A stretch of 35,637 nucleotides of DNA from Cohnella zeiphila. GTDB taxonomy: Bacteria; Bacillota; Bacilli; Paenibacillales; Paenibacillaceae. The number at the start of each line of letters is the position of its first letter. Position 1 is the first letter of the stretch. The notes under the pieces are model-generated. The model did no database searches and was not told the origin of the DNA. It saw only the letters and a program-made list of their open reading frames with translations. This document shows positions 1 through 6,399 of the stretch, piece after piece. The DNA lies in contig NZ_JACJVO010000004.1 of the NCBI RefSeq assembly GCF_014212055.1, forward strand, positions 1 to 35,637, in the 5' to 3' direction. The position numbers and the translations under genes are program-made.

Positions 1-492
1 CGATGCGCCGATGAGCACCGATTGTTCCTGCGGCTGCCACTCCAACGTCGGCGTAGCGCGATGTATGATGGCGGCATCCTGGATGCGGACCCATCCTTCG
101 AGCAGCTCGCCGGCCTCGGCGTGACTCATGGCATGACGCAGCTTGTGGCAGATGCTCCAAGCCGTCTTATAGGTAACGCCAATCTCCTCCGACAGTTGCA
201 GGGCGTTGACGCCGCCAGGGCGGCTGTGAAGATAGATTGCTTGAAACCACAGACGCAACGGCGTGCGGGTGCCCTGAAATACCGTGCCGGCAATCAGCGA
301 AGTTTGCTTTCGGCAGCGGGAGCATTCGTAAAGCGGCAAAGACCGGGTCGAGATGAGGGAATAGGAAGAGCGGCCGCAGCGAGGGCACCGGAAGCCGTCC
401 GGCCACCTGGCGTCGAACAAAACGCGAATGCAAGCTTCTTCGTCCTGCAGAAGCCGTTGCACCTGATCGAAAGAGAGCGAACCGTCGAACAT
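1..492 (-). CDS. IS1595-like transposase, N-terminal part (cut by window edge)
   Basis: The minus strand is open from the left edge to an ATG at 492, giving 164 codons of an unfinished protein. It reads MFDGSLSFDQVQRLL, then a zinc ribbon made of CPRCG (about residues 36-40) and CSRCRKQTSL (about 58-67). This is followed by AGTVFQGTRTPLRLWF and a helix-turn-helix-like stretch around GVTYKTAW. A zinc ribbon followed by a T-x-F-x-x-T-R-x-P segment is the usual N-terminus of IS1595/ISXO2-type transposases; the DDE-type catalytic part would lie off the window. GAGGTG sits 6 nt before ATG 492, which favours it over ATG 498, where there is no spacing. I could not define terminal inverted repeats. 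Whether the element is complete and active cannot be judged here. Confidence 0.8.
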   Translation of the reverse strand, partial: MFDGSLSFDQVQRLLQDEEACIRVLFDARWPDGFRCPRCGRSSYSLISTRSLPLYECSRCRKQTSLIAGTVFQGTRTPLRLWFQAIYLHSRPGGVNALQLSEEIGVTYKTAWSICHKLRHAMSHAEAGELLEGWVRIQDAAIIHRATPTLEWQPQEQSVLIGAS

Positions 493-527
493 TCCCATCA
501 CCTCGAGCGTATTATTTTTCTACGACC

Positions 528-556
528 ATTATACCAAACATATGTTCCTATTTCAA
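528..556 (-). promoter_or_regulatory. Sigma-A promoter of the transposase gene
   Basis: On the minus strand a TTGAAA -35 (551-556) is followed by a 17-nt spacer and a perfect TATAAT -10 (528-533). The site is about 35 nt upstream of the transposase start codon. It is one of the best promoter matches in the window. Confidence 0.7.
535..548. promoter_or_regulatory. LexA/DinR-like box between -35 and -10
   Basis: The minus strand reads GGAACATATGTTTG. The core GAACATATGTTT fits the Bacillus LexA core GAAC-RNRY-GTTY. Only the outermost base on each side departs from the 14-bp consensus CGAACRNRYGTTYC. The box fills the spacer of the transposase promoter, where a bound repressor would block RNA polymerase. 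That it binds LexA is inferred from sequence only. Confidence 0.45.
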
Positions 557-685
557 TATCAATATCCAATAAAATACTGAGCGAAAGGGATATCTCGGCA
601 GCCGAGATGCCAACTTCCATGGAGAGAGGCCCAAACCGGGAGTGATGTATCTGAAAAGGATATGGGGCGGCAAGCAGCCAATCTC

Positions 686-876
686 CTGAGCGACAGGGAT
701 TCCGAATGTAAGGTGGAAAAGAGGAAAGGACATGCGCGATGTCCCTGAGCGAAGGGGATTCCGAATGTAAGGCGGAAAAAAGGAATGGGCATGCGCGAAG
801 TCACTGAGCGAAGGGGATTCTGAGTGTAAGGCGAAAAAAGGAATGGGCATGCGCGAAATCCCTGAGCGAAAGGAAT
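686..876. repeat. Tandem array of about 59-bp units in a 476-bp gene-free stretch
   Basis: Units beginning CTGAGCGA start at 686, 745, 804 and 862, giving periods of 59, 59 and 58 bp; the last unit is partial. A lone copy of the unit start lies at 577. Each full unit carries a ...GGGATTCYGARTGTAAGG... block, an A-rich tract and a ...CATGCGCGA... block. The units abut directly, so there are no CRISPR-like spacers. The period is not a multiple of three, so the long open frames across it on the minus strand are unlikely to be genes. Apart from this array, the transposase promoter and the terminator at 903-942, I see nothing in 493-968. Confidence 0.8.
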
Positions 877-902
877 AACGAGCAGCGCGGGCGAGAGAAC
901 GA

Positions 903-942
903 GAAAAAAACGAAACCCTCCGGACCGCATGGCCGGAGGGTT
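903..942 (-). terminator. Intrinsic terminator of the YceI-like gene
   Basis: Read on the minus strand, a stem AACCCTCCGG / CCGGAGGGTT with a short loop (914-942) is followed by CG and a run of seven U. It lies 27 bp beyond the stop codon of the YceI-like gene. Confidence 0.85.
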
Positions 943-968
943 CGTGGAGCTGCGGGAACAAATCGAGA

Positions 969-1499
969 TTAAGCTTTCGCGGCTTCGATCTCGAGGGTAA
1001 ACTTGACTTCGTCGCCGATCAGCACGCCGCCGGTCTCGAGAGCGGCGTTGTACGTGAGGCCGTAGTCGCTGCGCTTCAGGGAGCCTTTGGCGTTGAAGCC
1101 GGCTTTCTCGTTGCCCCACGGGTCTTTGCCGGAACCTTCGTAAGCGACTTCGAACGTCTCGGAACGGGTGACTCCGTGAAGAGTCACGTCGCCGGTCACG
1201 TCGTATTCGCCGTCGCCGGTCTTGACGATCTTCGTGGCTTTGAAGAGAAGCTTCGGATGATTCTCGACGTCGAAGAAATCGGCGGATTTGAGGTGGGCGT
1301 CGCGATCTCCGTTGCGGGTGTCCACGCTGGACAGATCGATCGCGAACGAGATGTCGGCGGTCGTCAGGTCGCTCACGTCGGCGGAGATTTGCGCTTCGAA
1401 GTTATGGAAGCTTCCTTTGACCTTGGCGATCATCATGTGCTTGACGGAAAAATCAACGGCGCTGTGGGAGACGTCTACTGCCCAGTTTGTTTTCGACAT
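969..1499 (-). CDS. YceI family protein
   Basis: This 176-aa protein is a single YceI domain. It starts WAVDVSHSAVDFSVKHMMIAK, typical of the family opening. It continues with ISADVSDLTTADIS, a SADFFDVENHPKLLF block (about residues 70-85) and a VTLHGVTR segment (about 105-112), which are the family's usual landmarks. YceI proteins form a lipocalin-like barrel that binds a long isoprenoid or other apolar ligand. Members with a signal peptide are periplasmic; this one has none and should be cytoplasmic. Its physiological role in Firmicutes is not well defined. CCTCCT (AGGAGG on the coding strand) lies 10 nt upstream of ATG 1499. The gene is monocistronic, with its own promoter (1568-1596) and terminator (903-942). 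Confidence 0.92.
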   Translation of the reverse strand: MSKTNWAVDVSHSAVDFSVKHMMIAKVKGSFHNFEAQISADVSDLTTADISFAIDLSSVDTRNGDRDAHLKSADFFDVENHPKLLFKATKIVKTGDGEYDVTGDVTLHGVTRSETFEVAYEGSGKDPWGNEKAGFNAKGSLKRSDYGLTYNAALETGGVLIGDEVKFTLEIEAAKA

Positions 1500-1525
1500 G
1501 TTCGTTCATCCTCCTAATTTACTTA

Positions 1526-1539
1526 CAAATTAATATTTG
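1526..1539. promoter_or_regulatory. Small dyad in the YceI leader, possible operator
   Basis: The sequence CAAAT-TAAT-ATTTG is a perfect 5-bp inverted repeat with a 4-bp centre. It lies between the -10 box and the ribosome binding site of the YceI-like gene, at about +22 to +35. AT-rich dyads in this position are typical of MarR/HxlR-type repressor sites. No regulator is identified. Confidence 0.25.
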
Positions 1540-1567
1540 CTTATATAATTTTAGTAACCGTATATCC

Positions 1568-1596
1568 AATATAGGCGAATCTTTAATTTTTGTCAA
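1568..1596 (-). promoter_or_regulatory. Sigma-A promoter of the YceI-like gene
   Basis: The minus strand carries a perfect TTGACA -35 (1591-1596), a 17-nt spacer and a TATATT -10 (1568-1573). The start codon is about 70 nt downstream. Confidence 0.8.
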
Positions 1597-1616
1597 GGAT
1601 GTGAACAAGCAAATGC

Positions 1617-1646
1617 AAAAAAAGAAGCGCCAAACCACAGCGCTTC
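1617..1646 (-). terminator. Intrinsic terminator of the HesB-like gene
   Basis: The minus strand reads GAAGCGC, a 9-nt loop, then GCGCTTC followed by seven T. It lies just past the stop codon at 1661 and ahead of the YceI promoter, so the two genes are separate units. Confidence 0.88.
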
Positions 1647-1660
1647 TACGGCAAAAGCTT

Positions 1661-1939
1661 CTATTGACTGACAAAAAACACAATGTCGCCGTCCCGTTCG
1701 TCTACGGTCAGCTTGTTCCGATCAAGAAACCAGATGTCTTTGCTCTCGATGTAGAAGGTCAGCCGGTCGGACCGGTACACCGCCGCCGGGTCCATCGGTT
1801 CGTCCTTCATGATGCCGAAGCCGTATGGCTCGGGTCCGCCGCTTACATACCGAACGAAGATGCGGACGCTATCCCCGTCCCCGTATCCCCAATCCTGGCG
1901 GAAAACGTGCAGTGCCGAGGGCGAAATGGCCAGTTCCAT
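1661..1939 (-). CDS. HesB/IscA-like (YneR-type) Fe-S domain protein
   Basis: This 92-aa protein consists of one HesB/YadR/YfhF domain: MELAISPSALHVFRQDWGYG, then DSVRIFVRYVSGG, GFGIMKDEP, and a C-terminal TFYIESKDIWFLD. The classical IscA proteins bind iron or Fe-S clusters through three cysteines. This branch, like Bacillus YneR, has none; there is no cysteine in the protein. A direct cluster-scaffold role is therefore doubtful and the function stays open. AAGGAGG lies about 8 nt before ATG 1939. It has its own promoter (1996-2025) and terminator (1617-1646). Confidence 0.82.
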   Translation of the reverse strand: MELAISPSALHVFRQDWGYGDGDSVRIFVRYVSGGPEPYGFGIMKDEPMDPAAVYRSDRLTFYIESKDIWFLDRNKLTVDERDGDIVFFVSQ

Positions 1940-1995
1940 GGCAGGTTCCTCCTTCCTGATGGGAACGCAAAACCTCAGGCGTTCTCGTTATCTAT

Positions 1996-2025
1996 ATTAT
2001 AGAAGGAAGTCCCCGCCTATCACAA
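1996..2025 (-). promoter_or_regulatory. Sigma-A promoter of the HesB-like gene
   Basis: The minus strand has TTGTGA (2020-2025), an 18-nt spacer and a perfect TATAAT (1996-2001). It sits between the GH42 remnant and the HesB-like gene. Confidence 0.7.
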
Positions 2026-2032
2026 GACGATC

Positions 2033-2492
2033 TCAGGCTTGACCCTTCAGGATCCGAACGCCGAAAGCGGGCAGATCAAGACGGTCGTCACGAGCGTGCC
2101 GCCCTTCCACGAACGCCTCCAGCTTTCGCCCGGTCTCTTCGCGGCAAGTACAGCATCGGGGCGACAATGACTTTGTATGGAAGAAAATCGTCCTCGGAGC
2201 CGATTCCATCCGTCGCCACGCCCTGCTCCCAGAACGCCCGATAGTGGCATAAACGGTCTCTTCGTAGCGGAGGCCTTTGTTGCGGGGGCCGGCGGCGTCC
2301 TTCACCGCCCAGCAGTTGTCCCAATCGAACAGGATCGCCGTCTCCGCCGGCGTCGCCGTGCCGACGATCTCCGAGATCGCCGCCAACGCGGCGCCCAGCT
2401 CGGCCACGTCGAGCGGAAAGGCTGCCGGAAGCGGCGCCCAGCTCGGCCACGTCGAGCGGAAAGGCTGCCGGAAGCGGCGCCGGGTTCAATAG
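2033..2492 (-). pseudogene. GH42 beta-galactosidase remnant, frameshifted and internally deleted
   Basis: Peptide pieces characteristic of GH42 beta-galactosidases are scattered over different minus-strand frames. In order they are LLNPAPLPAAFPLDVAELG, AILFDWDNCWAV, GPRNKGLRYEETVYA, RAFWEQGV, PYKVIVAPMLYLPREETG, RKLEAFVE, GGTLVTT and the terminal LPAFGVRILKGQA followed by a stop. In an intact enzyme the FDW-WAV block belongs to the trimerisation domain and LPAFGV to the very C-terminus. The catalytic barrel is missing and so is the stretch between VTT and LPAFGV. At least two frame changes are needed to read it. It follows the importer genes by about 16 bp, so an intact gene was probably once the last gene of that operon. 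Confidence 0.8.
2388..2481. repeat. 43-bp tandem duplication inside the GH42 remnant
   Basis: A 43-bp segment at 2388-2430 is repeated at 2431-2473 without a mismatch I can see, and the first 8 bp occur a third time. Since 43 is not a multiple of three, the duplication shifts the reading frame. The peptide LPAAFPLDVAELGA is encoded twice, in different frames. Confidence 0.92.
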
Positions 2493-2507
2493 CACGGCCG
2501 ACAGGCT

Positions 2508-3413
2508 TCACCCCTTCACGCCGCCGAGCGTCATGCCTTTGACGAAATACTTCTGCAGGAACGGGTACACGATAATCATCGGCAAGCTCGCGACGATCGT
2601 CATCGTGGCGCGGATCGACGTCGGCGTCACGAAATTGGCGCTCGCGTTGGCGCTATTCGCGAATGCGTCGGCCGAGGTCATCGAGGAGTTGGAGTTCGAG
2701 TTGGCCAGCAGCTTCATCAGCTCGTACTGCAGCGTGCTGAGGTTGACGTCCTGGGAGTTGTAAAGGAAGACGTCGAACCAAGAGTTCCATTGGAATACTC
2801 CGGTGAACAGCGCGACGGTCGCCAGCGCGGGCAGCGACAGCGGCAGCACGATGCGCATGAACGTGCGGAAGTCGCCGGCCCCGTCCATCCGCGCCGATTC
2901 GATGATGCCTTCCGGCAGCCCTTCGATGAACGATCGGATGACGATCATGTTAAAGACTCCGATGATGCCGGGCACGACATACACCCAGAAGCTGCCGATC
3001 ATATGCAGGTCGCGGATCAGCAGGTAGTTCGGAATAAGCCCGCCGTTCAGATACATGGTCAGCACGAACATGATCGTCACGAATTTGCGCAGCACGAATT
3101 CGGGACGGCTGATCGTGTAAGCGACCATCGCCGAGCAGAACACCGTCACCACCGTCCCGATGACCGTCCGCAGGATCGAGATAAGCGTCGCGTGGAAGAT
3201 CGTGGCTTCCTTGAACACGTAATGATAATTGTCCCAGCTGAACGCGCGCGGCCATAAATAAAGCCCGCCTTGAATCGAATCGTTCGCGTCGTTGAGCGAC
3301 ACGACCAGCGTATTGAGGAACGGATACAGCGTAATGACGGCCAGCAGCACGAGCAGCAGCACGTTGGCGGTATCGAAGATCACATCGCCCGGCGAGCGGT
3401 TGCGTTTATACAA
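2508..3413 (-). CDS. ytcP: CUT1 sugar ABC permease, YtcP/LplC type
   Basis: This is an inner-membrane permease of about 301 aa with six hydrophobic segments. The EAA loop that docks the ATPase is at about residues 172-191 (ESARMDGAGDFRTFM...LP). The C-terminal FVKGMTLGGVKG is the usual end of YtcP/LplC proteins. It pairs with the LplB-type permease just upstream (37-bp gap) and the binding protein before that. An Asn/Ser/Ala-rich stretch (about 236-262, ANSNSNSSM...ANSANASAN) precedes the last membrane segment. Start choice is uncertain. The TTG at 3413 has no well-placed ribosome binding site, whereas GGAGGAGAGGG is ideally spaced for an in-frame CTG at 3434, which would add seven residues. 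Confidence 0.93.
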   Translation of the reverse strand: MYKRNRSPGDVIFDTANVLLLVLLAVITLYPFLNTLVVSLNDANDSIQGGLYLWPRAFSWDNYHYVFKEATIFHATLISILRTVIGTVVTVFCSAMVAYTISRPEFVLRKFVTIMFVLTMYLNGGLIPNYLLIRDLHMIGSFWVYVVPGIIGVFNMIVIRSFIEGLPEGIIESARMDGAGDFRTFMRIVLPLSLPALATVALFTGVFQWNSWFDVFLYNSQDVNLSTLQYELMKLLANSNSNSSMTSADAFANSANASANFVTPTSIRATMTIVASLPMIIVYPFLQKYFVKGMTLGGVKG

Positions 3414-3449
3414 TTTTTTGACGGGTCCTGCCAGTGCCCTCTCCTCCTT

Positions 3450-4424
3450 CTAGAACAATCGTTCGTCGCCGACGCGCTTGGCGATGTGGTTCGCCGAGAA
3501 CAGCAAGATGAAGCTGATCACCGTCTTGAAGATGCCGGCCGCCGTCGCGAGCGAGAAGTTGCCCATCGAAATCCCGTATTTCAGCACGAAGATCTCCAGA
3601 TTTTCCGAGAAGTCCGCGTTCATGCCGTTGCCCATCAGGTACTGCGGCTCGAAACCGGTCTCCAGAATGCTGCCGAGATTCATGATCAGCAGGATGACGA
3701 TAACCGGCCGAAGGCCCGGCAGCGTTACGCGCAAGATGCGCTGGAACCGGCCCGCGCCGTCGATCTCCGCCGCCTCGTACTGGGACGGATCGATCATCGT
3801 CATGGCCGCCAAGTAAACGATCGTATTCCAACCGACATCCTTCCACACTTCCGAGATGCCGAGGATTCCCCAAAAGTAATGACCGACCCCGAGCCACATG
3901 ATCGGCTTGTCGATCAGATGAAGCCACATGAGCACTTGGTTAACGATGCCGCCGTCGATGGAAAGGGAAGTCGAGATAATATTGGCCGCGACCACCCAGG
4001 AGATAAAGTGCGGCAAATAGCTGATCGTCTGGACGGTGCGCTTGAACATTGCGATGCGCAGCTCGTTCAGCAGGACCGCCAGCGTGATGGCCGTCACGAA
4101 GCCCAATACGAGCTTGATGACCGCCATGGCGAACGTGTTGCGAATGACGCGAAGGAACGAGTCGTCCTCGAACAGGAAGCGGAACTGCGACCAGCCGACC
4201 CACTCTTGGTCGAACATGCCCATATTGGGCCGATAATGCTGGAAGGCGATCATCCATCCCCACAAGGGGACGTATTTGAATACGAAGATCCAGATGACGA
4301 ACGGGACGGACATGCAGATCAGCGACTTTTGTTTGAACAATCTTTTGAAAAACAGTCTGGCTCCCGATGATCGGACTGCGGCGGTGTGCGGGACGGTTCC
4401 CTGAACGGATGCGTCGCTTCGCAT
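3450..4424 (-). CDS. lplB: CUT1 sugar ABC permease, LplB type
   Basis: This 324-aa membrane protein opens with a hydrophilic N-terminus. The hallmark LplB segment then follows: SVPFVIWIFVFKYVPLWGW (about 39-57) and a FQHYRPNMG loop. The EAA loop is at about 217-236 (YEAAEIDGAGRFQRILRVTLP). LplB/YtcP/LplA-type importers of Paenibacillaceae carry oligosaccharides such as aldouronates or other hemicellulose fragments; the substrate here is not known. GAGGAGAG lies 5 nt before ATG 4424. Its stop codon is followed at once by the ribosome binding site of the YtcP-type gene. No ATPase gene is nearby. Confidence 0.93.
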   Translation of the reverse strand: MRSDASVQGTVPHTAAVRSSGARLFFKRLFKQKSLICMSVPFVIWIFVFKYVPLWGWMIAFQHYRPNMGMFDQEWVGWSQFRFLFEDDSFLRVIRNTFAMAVIKLVLGFVTAITLAVLLNELRIAMFKRTVQTISYLPHFISWVVAANIISTSLSIDGGIVNQVLMWLHLIDKPIMWLGVGHYFWGILGISEVWKDVGWNTIVYLAAMTMIDPSQYEAAEIDGAGRFQRILRVTLPGLRPVIVILLIMNLGSILETGFEPQYLMGNGMNADFSENLEIFVLKYGISMGNFSLATAAGIFKTVISFILLFSANHIAKRVGDERLF

Positions 4425-4471
4425 GGCTTCTCTCCTCTCGCGATGAAGCGGTTGTCTGACCGGCCGGCGGC

Positions 4472-4515
4472 AAGCCGAAGGCCGGGCCTGATCCTGCCAG
4501 ACCCGGCCCCGGCTT
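4472..4515 (-). other. Intercistronic RNA hairpin between binding protein and permeases
   Basis: The minus strand can fold into a long imperfect stem: AAGCCG...CGGCTT outside and GGCCGGG...CCCGGCC inside. There is no T tract after it. In importer operons such hairpins commonly protect or separate the abundant binding-protein message from the permease message. That role is inferred. Confidence 0.5.
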
Positions 4516-4526
4516 CTAGCCGCAGC

Positions 4527-6278
4527 CTAGTTGCCGCTGCTGCCGCCCGTTACTTTTGCGATTTTATCCGCGATCGACTTCGTAAGCGTATCTTCAAACC
4601 CTTTGACGTCGAGCTTGTTGAACGCGTCCAAATATTCGTTCCAGATGGCGTCGAACTGGTCCGGCTTCGCCAGGACAAGCTTCGGGAAGTACTTCAGCTT
4701 GACGTCCTTCGATTTCTGCTGGAAGATCTCCGCCGGCGAGCCCTGCTCGATCGAGATGCTCCATGCCGGGTACCATGGCCGGTCGTCCGGCTTGGCGAAC
4801 AGCTCGGAGAACGTCTGAACGCCGTATTTGCTCAGGATCAGCTTATCGCCTTCGGTGAACGAGGCTTGCGCGACTTCCGGCTGTCGTCCCGCGTTGAACG
4901 AGTTGCCGTCGGATAGAGTGGAGCCTCCGCCGTACATCGGCCAGCTGTAGTTGAAATAGGTGAATCCGATGCTTTGCTGCTTGGCGTTGTCCTTCAGCAT
5001 TTCGATCTCTTCGGGTGTCCGATAGTAGCGGCCTTTGTCGTTTACCTCGTACGTTTCGCCCTTGAAGCCCCATTGAATCATGACCTGATTTTCTTCCTTC
5101 AGCATGTTGTCGAAGAATTGGATGATCCGAACCGGGTCTTTGGCGCTCGTCGTAATGCCGACGCCGCGGTTGTCGACGAAGGACGGCGGATCCAGGTACT
5201 GGTCCTTCGTGTTCTGGTCGAACACGATCGGCAGCGGCATGTAATCGAGGTCGTCGTTGCCGGATTTCTTGATGTTCTGGATCGCTTGGTCCGCCTGCCA
5301 GCCGTAATCGAAGAAGCCGAGAACCTTGCCGGACGAAATCTTAGCCAGGTATTGGTCGTAATTGTTGACGAACGAAGATTGGTCGTACAGCCCTTCGTTG
5401 TTGACCTCGTTCAGCTTCTTCAGCCAGCGCTTCGTCACGTCGTCGTTCGAGTACACGTCGGCGGCGTGCGTCTGCATGTCGACGATGACGTCGCCGTCGT
5501 TCGGATAGCCGGCGAGATGCATCGGGGGATTGAAGATGCCCATCGTCCGCCAATCGTACGTAAGCGAGGTAAATCCGGTCAGCTTATCGTCCTTATGGGC
5601 ATCGTTATATTTCTTGATCAGGTCGAAGTATTCGTCCAGGGTCTTGATCTTCGGGTAGTTGAACTCCTTCAGCACGCGGCGCTGAATAAAGAAGGCGCCT
5701 TGATCGATGGTCGGATTCGGAATGTAGTCTCCGACTACCGGGCTGAACGGGAGGAAGTAGATATGGCCGTCGGCTTGTTTCATGAGATTATAATAGGGCT
5801 CGTAGACACGCTTGATGTTCGGACCGTATTGGTCGATCAGATCCTCCAACGGGATGAAGGCTTTGGCGTCGAGAATCTTGTCGATGGCGGTGTCCGGCGC
5901 GAGCACGTCGGGATAGTCGCCGCTGGCGATCATCGTGCCGATCTTCGTGTTGACGTCGCCGACTGGGAACTGCATCTTGAAGTTGACGCCGGTCTGATCC
6001 TCGAGCGCTTTGCCGATCTCCGTCTTGTTCGAATCGATGTCCGGCACCTGCGAGTTCGCGTTGAAATACGTGAACGTGACGGGCGTCTTGTCCGCCGCCG
6101 GCGACGAGGAAGCCGTTTCGGACGCAGACGCGGATGCGGACGGGCTTCCCGAACCCGCACTCTCCGAGGACGAGGCGGATGAGCCGCTGCCGTTGTTGCC
6201 GTTGCCGCCGCTGCAGGCGGCGAGCGACGCCGCCGTCGCGACGATCAGGGCGAGCGTGCCGAGCTTCTTTTGATCCAA
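4527..6278 (-). CDS. Sugar-binding lipoprotein of ABC importer (LplA/YtcQ type)
   Basis: This is a 583-aa extracellular solute-binding lipoprotein. The N-terminus MDQKKLGTLALIVATAASLAAC is a lipoprotein signal, with the lipid-anchored cysteine at residue 22. A Ser/Gly/Ala linker (about 23-65) precedes the binding domain, which begins VTFTYFNANSQVPDIDSNK. The size and the order binding protein, LplB, YtcP match LplA-type systems. The longest open frame extends to 6368, but that extension lacks a signal peptide. GAGAGGGG is well placed for the TTG at 6278, which I take as the start. The gene lies downstream of a YesM-type kinase (122-bp gap) that probably controls it. It may take up xylan-derived or galactoside oligosaccharides, judged only from the neighbouring GH8/GH52 genes and the GH42 remnant. 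Confidence 0.93.
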   Translation of the reverse strand: MDQKKLGTLALIVATAASLAACSGGNGNNGSGSSASSSESAGSGSPSASASASETASSSPAADKTPVTFTYFNANSQVPDIDSNKTEIGKALEDQTGVNFKMQFPVGDVNTKIGTMIASGDYPDVLAPDTAIDKILDAKAFIPLEDLIDQYGPNIKRVYEPYYNLMKQADGHIYFLPFSPVVGDYIPNPTIDQGAFFIQRRVLKEFNYPKIKTLDEYFDLIKKYNDAHKDDKLTGFTSLTYDWRTMGIFNPPMHLAGYPNDGDVIVDMQTHAADVYSNDDVTKRWLKKLNEVNNEGLYDQSSFVNNYDQYLAKISSGKVLGFFDYGWQADQAIQNIKKSGNDDLDYMPLPIVFDQNTKDQYLDPPSFVDNRGVGITTSAKDPVRIIQFFDNMLKEENQVMIQWGFKGETYEVNDKGRYYRTPEEIEMLKDNAKQQSIGFTYFNYSWPMYGGGSTLSDGNSFNAGRQPEVAQASFTEGDKLILSKYGVQTFSELFAKPDDRPWYPAWSISIEQGSPAEIFQQKSKDVKLKYFPKLVLAKPDQFDAIWNEYLDAFNKLDVKGFEDTLTKSIADKIAKVTGGSSGN

Positions 6279-6317
6279 ATGTTTCGTTCCCCTCTCGAGA
6301 TAATTTGTAAGCCTTTT

Positions 6318-6333
6318 CTGTAAGCATTTACAG
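6318..6333. promoter_or_regulatory. cre-like palindrome ahead of the LplA-type gene
   Basis: CTGTAA-GCAT-TTACAG has perfect 6-bp arms. It fits the CcpA cre consensus except that the central CG is CA. A second TGTAAGC half-site begins at 6306, 13 bp from the first, a spacing that could also suit an AraC-type regulator. Binding is not proven. Confidence 0.35.
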
Positions 6334-6360
6334 TTTAAAACACCGGCACTAACCTGATAA
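6332..6360 (-). promoter_or_regulatory. Possible promoter of the LplA-type gene
   Basis: The minus strand has TTATCA (6355-6360), a 17-nt spacer and TAAACT (6332-6337), each two mismatches from consensus. The palindrome at 6318-6333 would lie right at the transcription start. A weak promoter suits activation by the upstream two-component system. Confidence 0.3.
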
Positions 6361-6399
6361 CCCGACAAACTTTATCGCCTACTTCAAAAAACATAGATG

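Noticed and set aside
686..876. CRISPR array.
   Set aside because: The repeats abut without unique spacers, the unit is long (59 bp), and no cas genes are present.
548..1119. Minus-strand open frames across the 59-bp repeats.
   Set aside because: The repeat period is not a multiple of three, there is no suitable start with a ribosome binding site, and the frames run into the terminator and the YceI-like gene.
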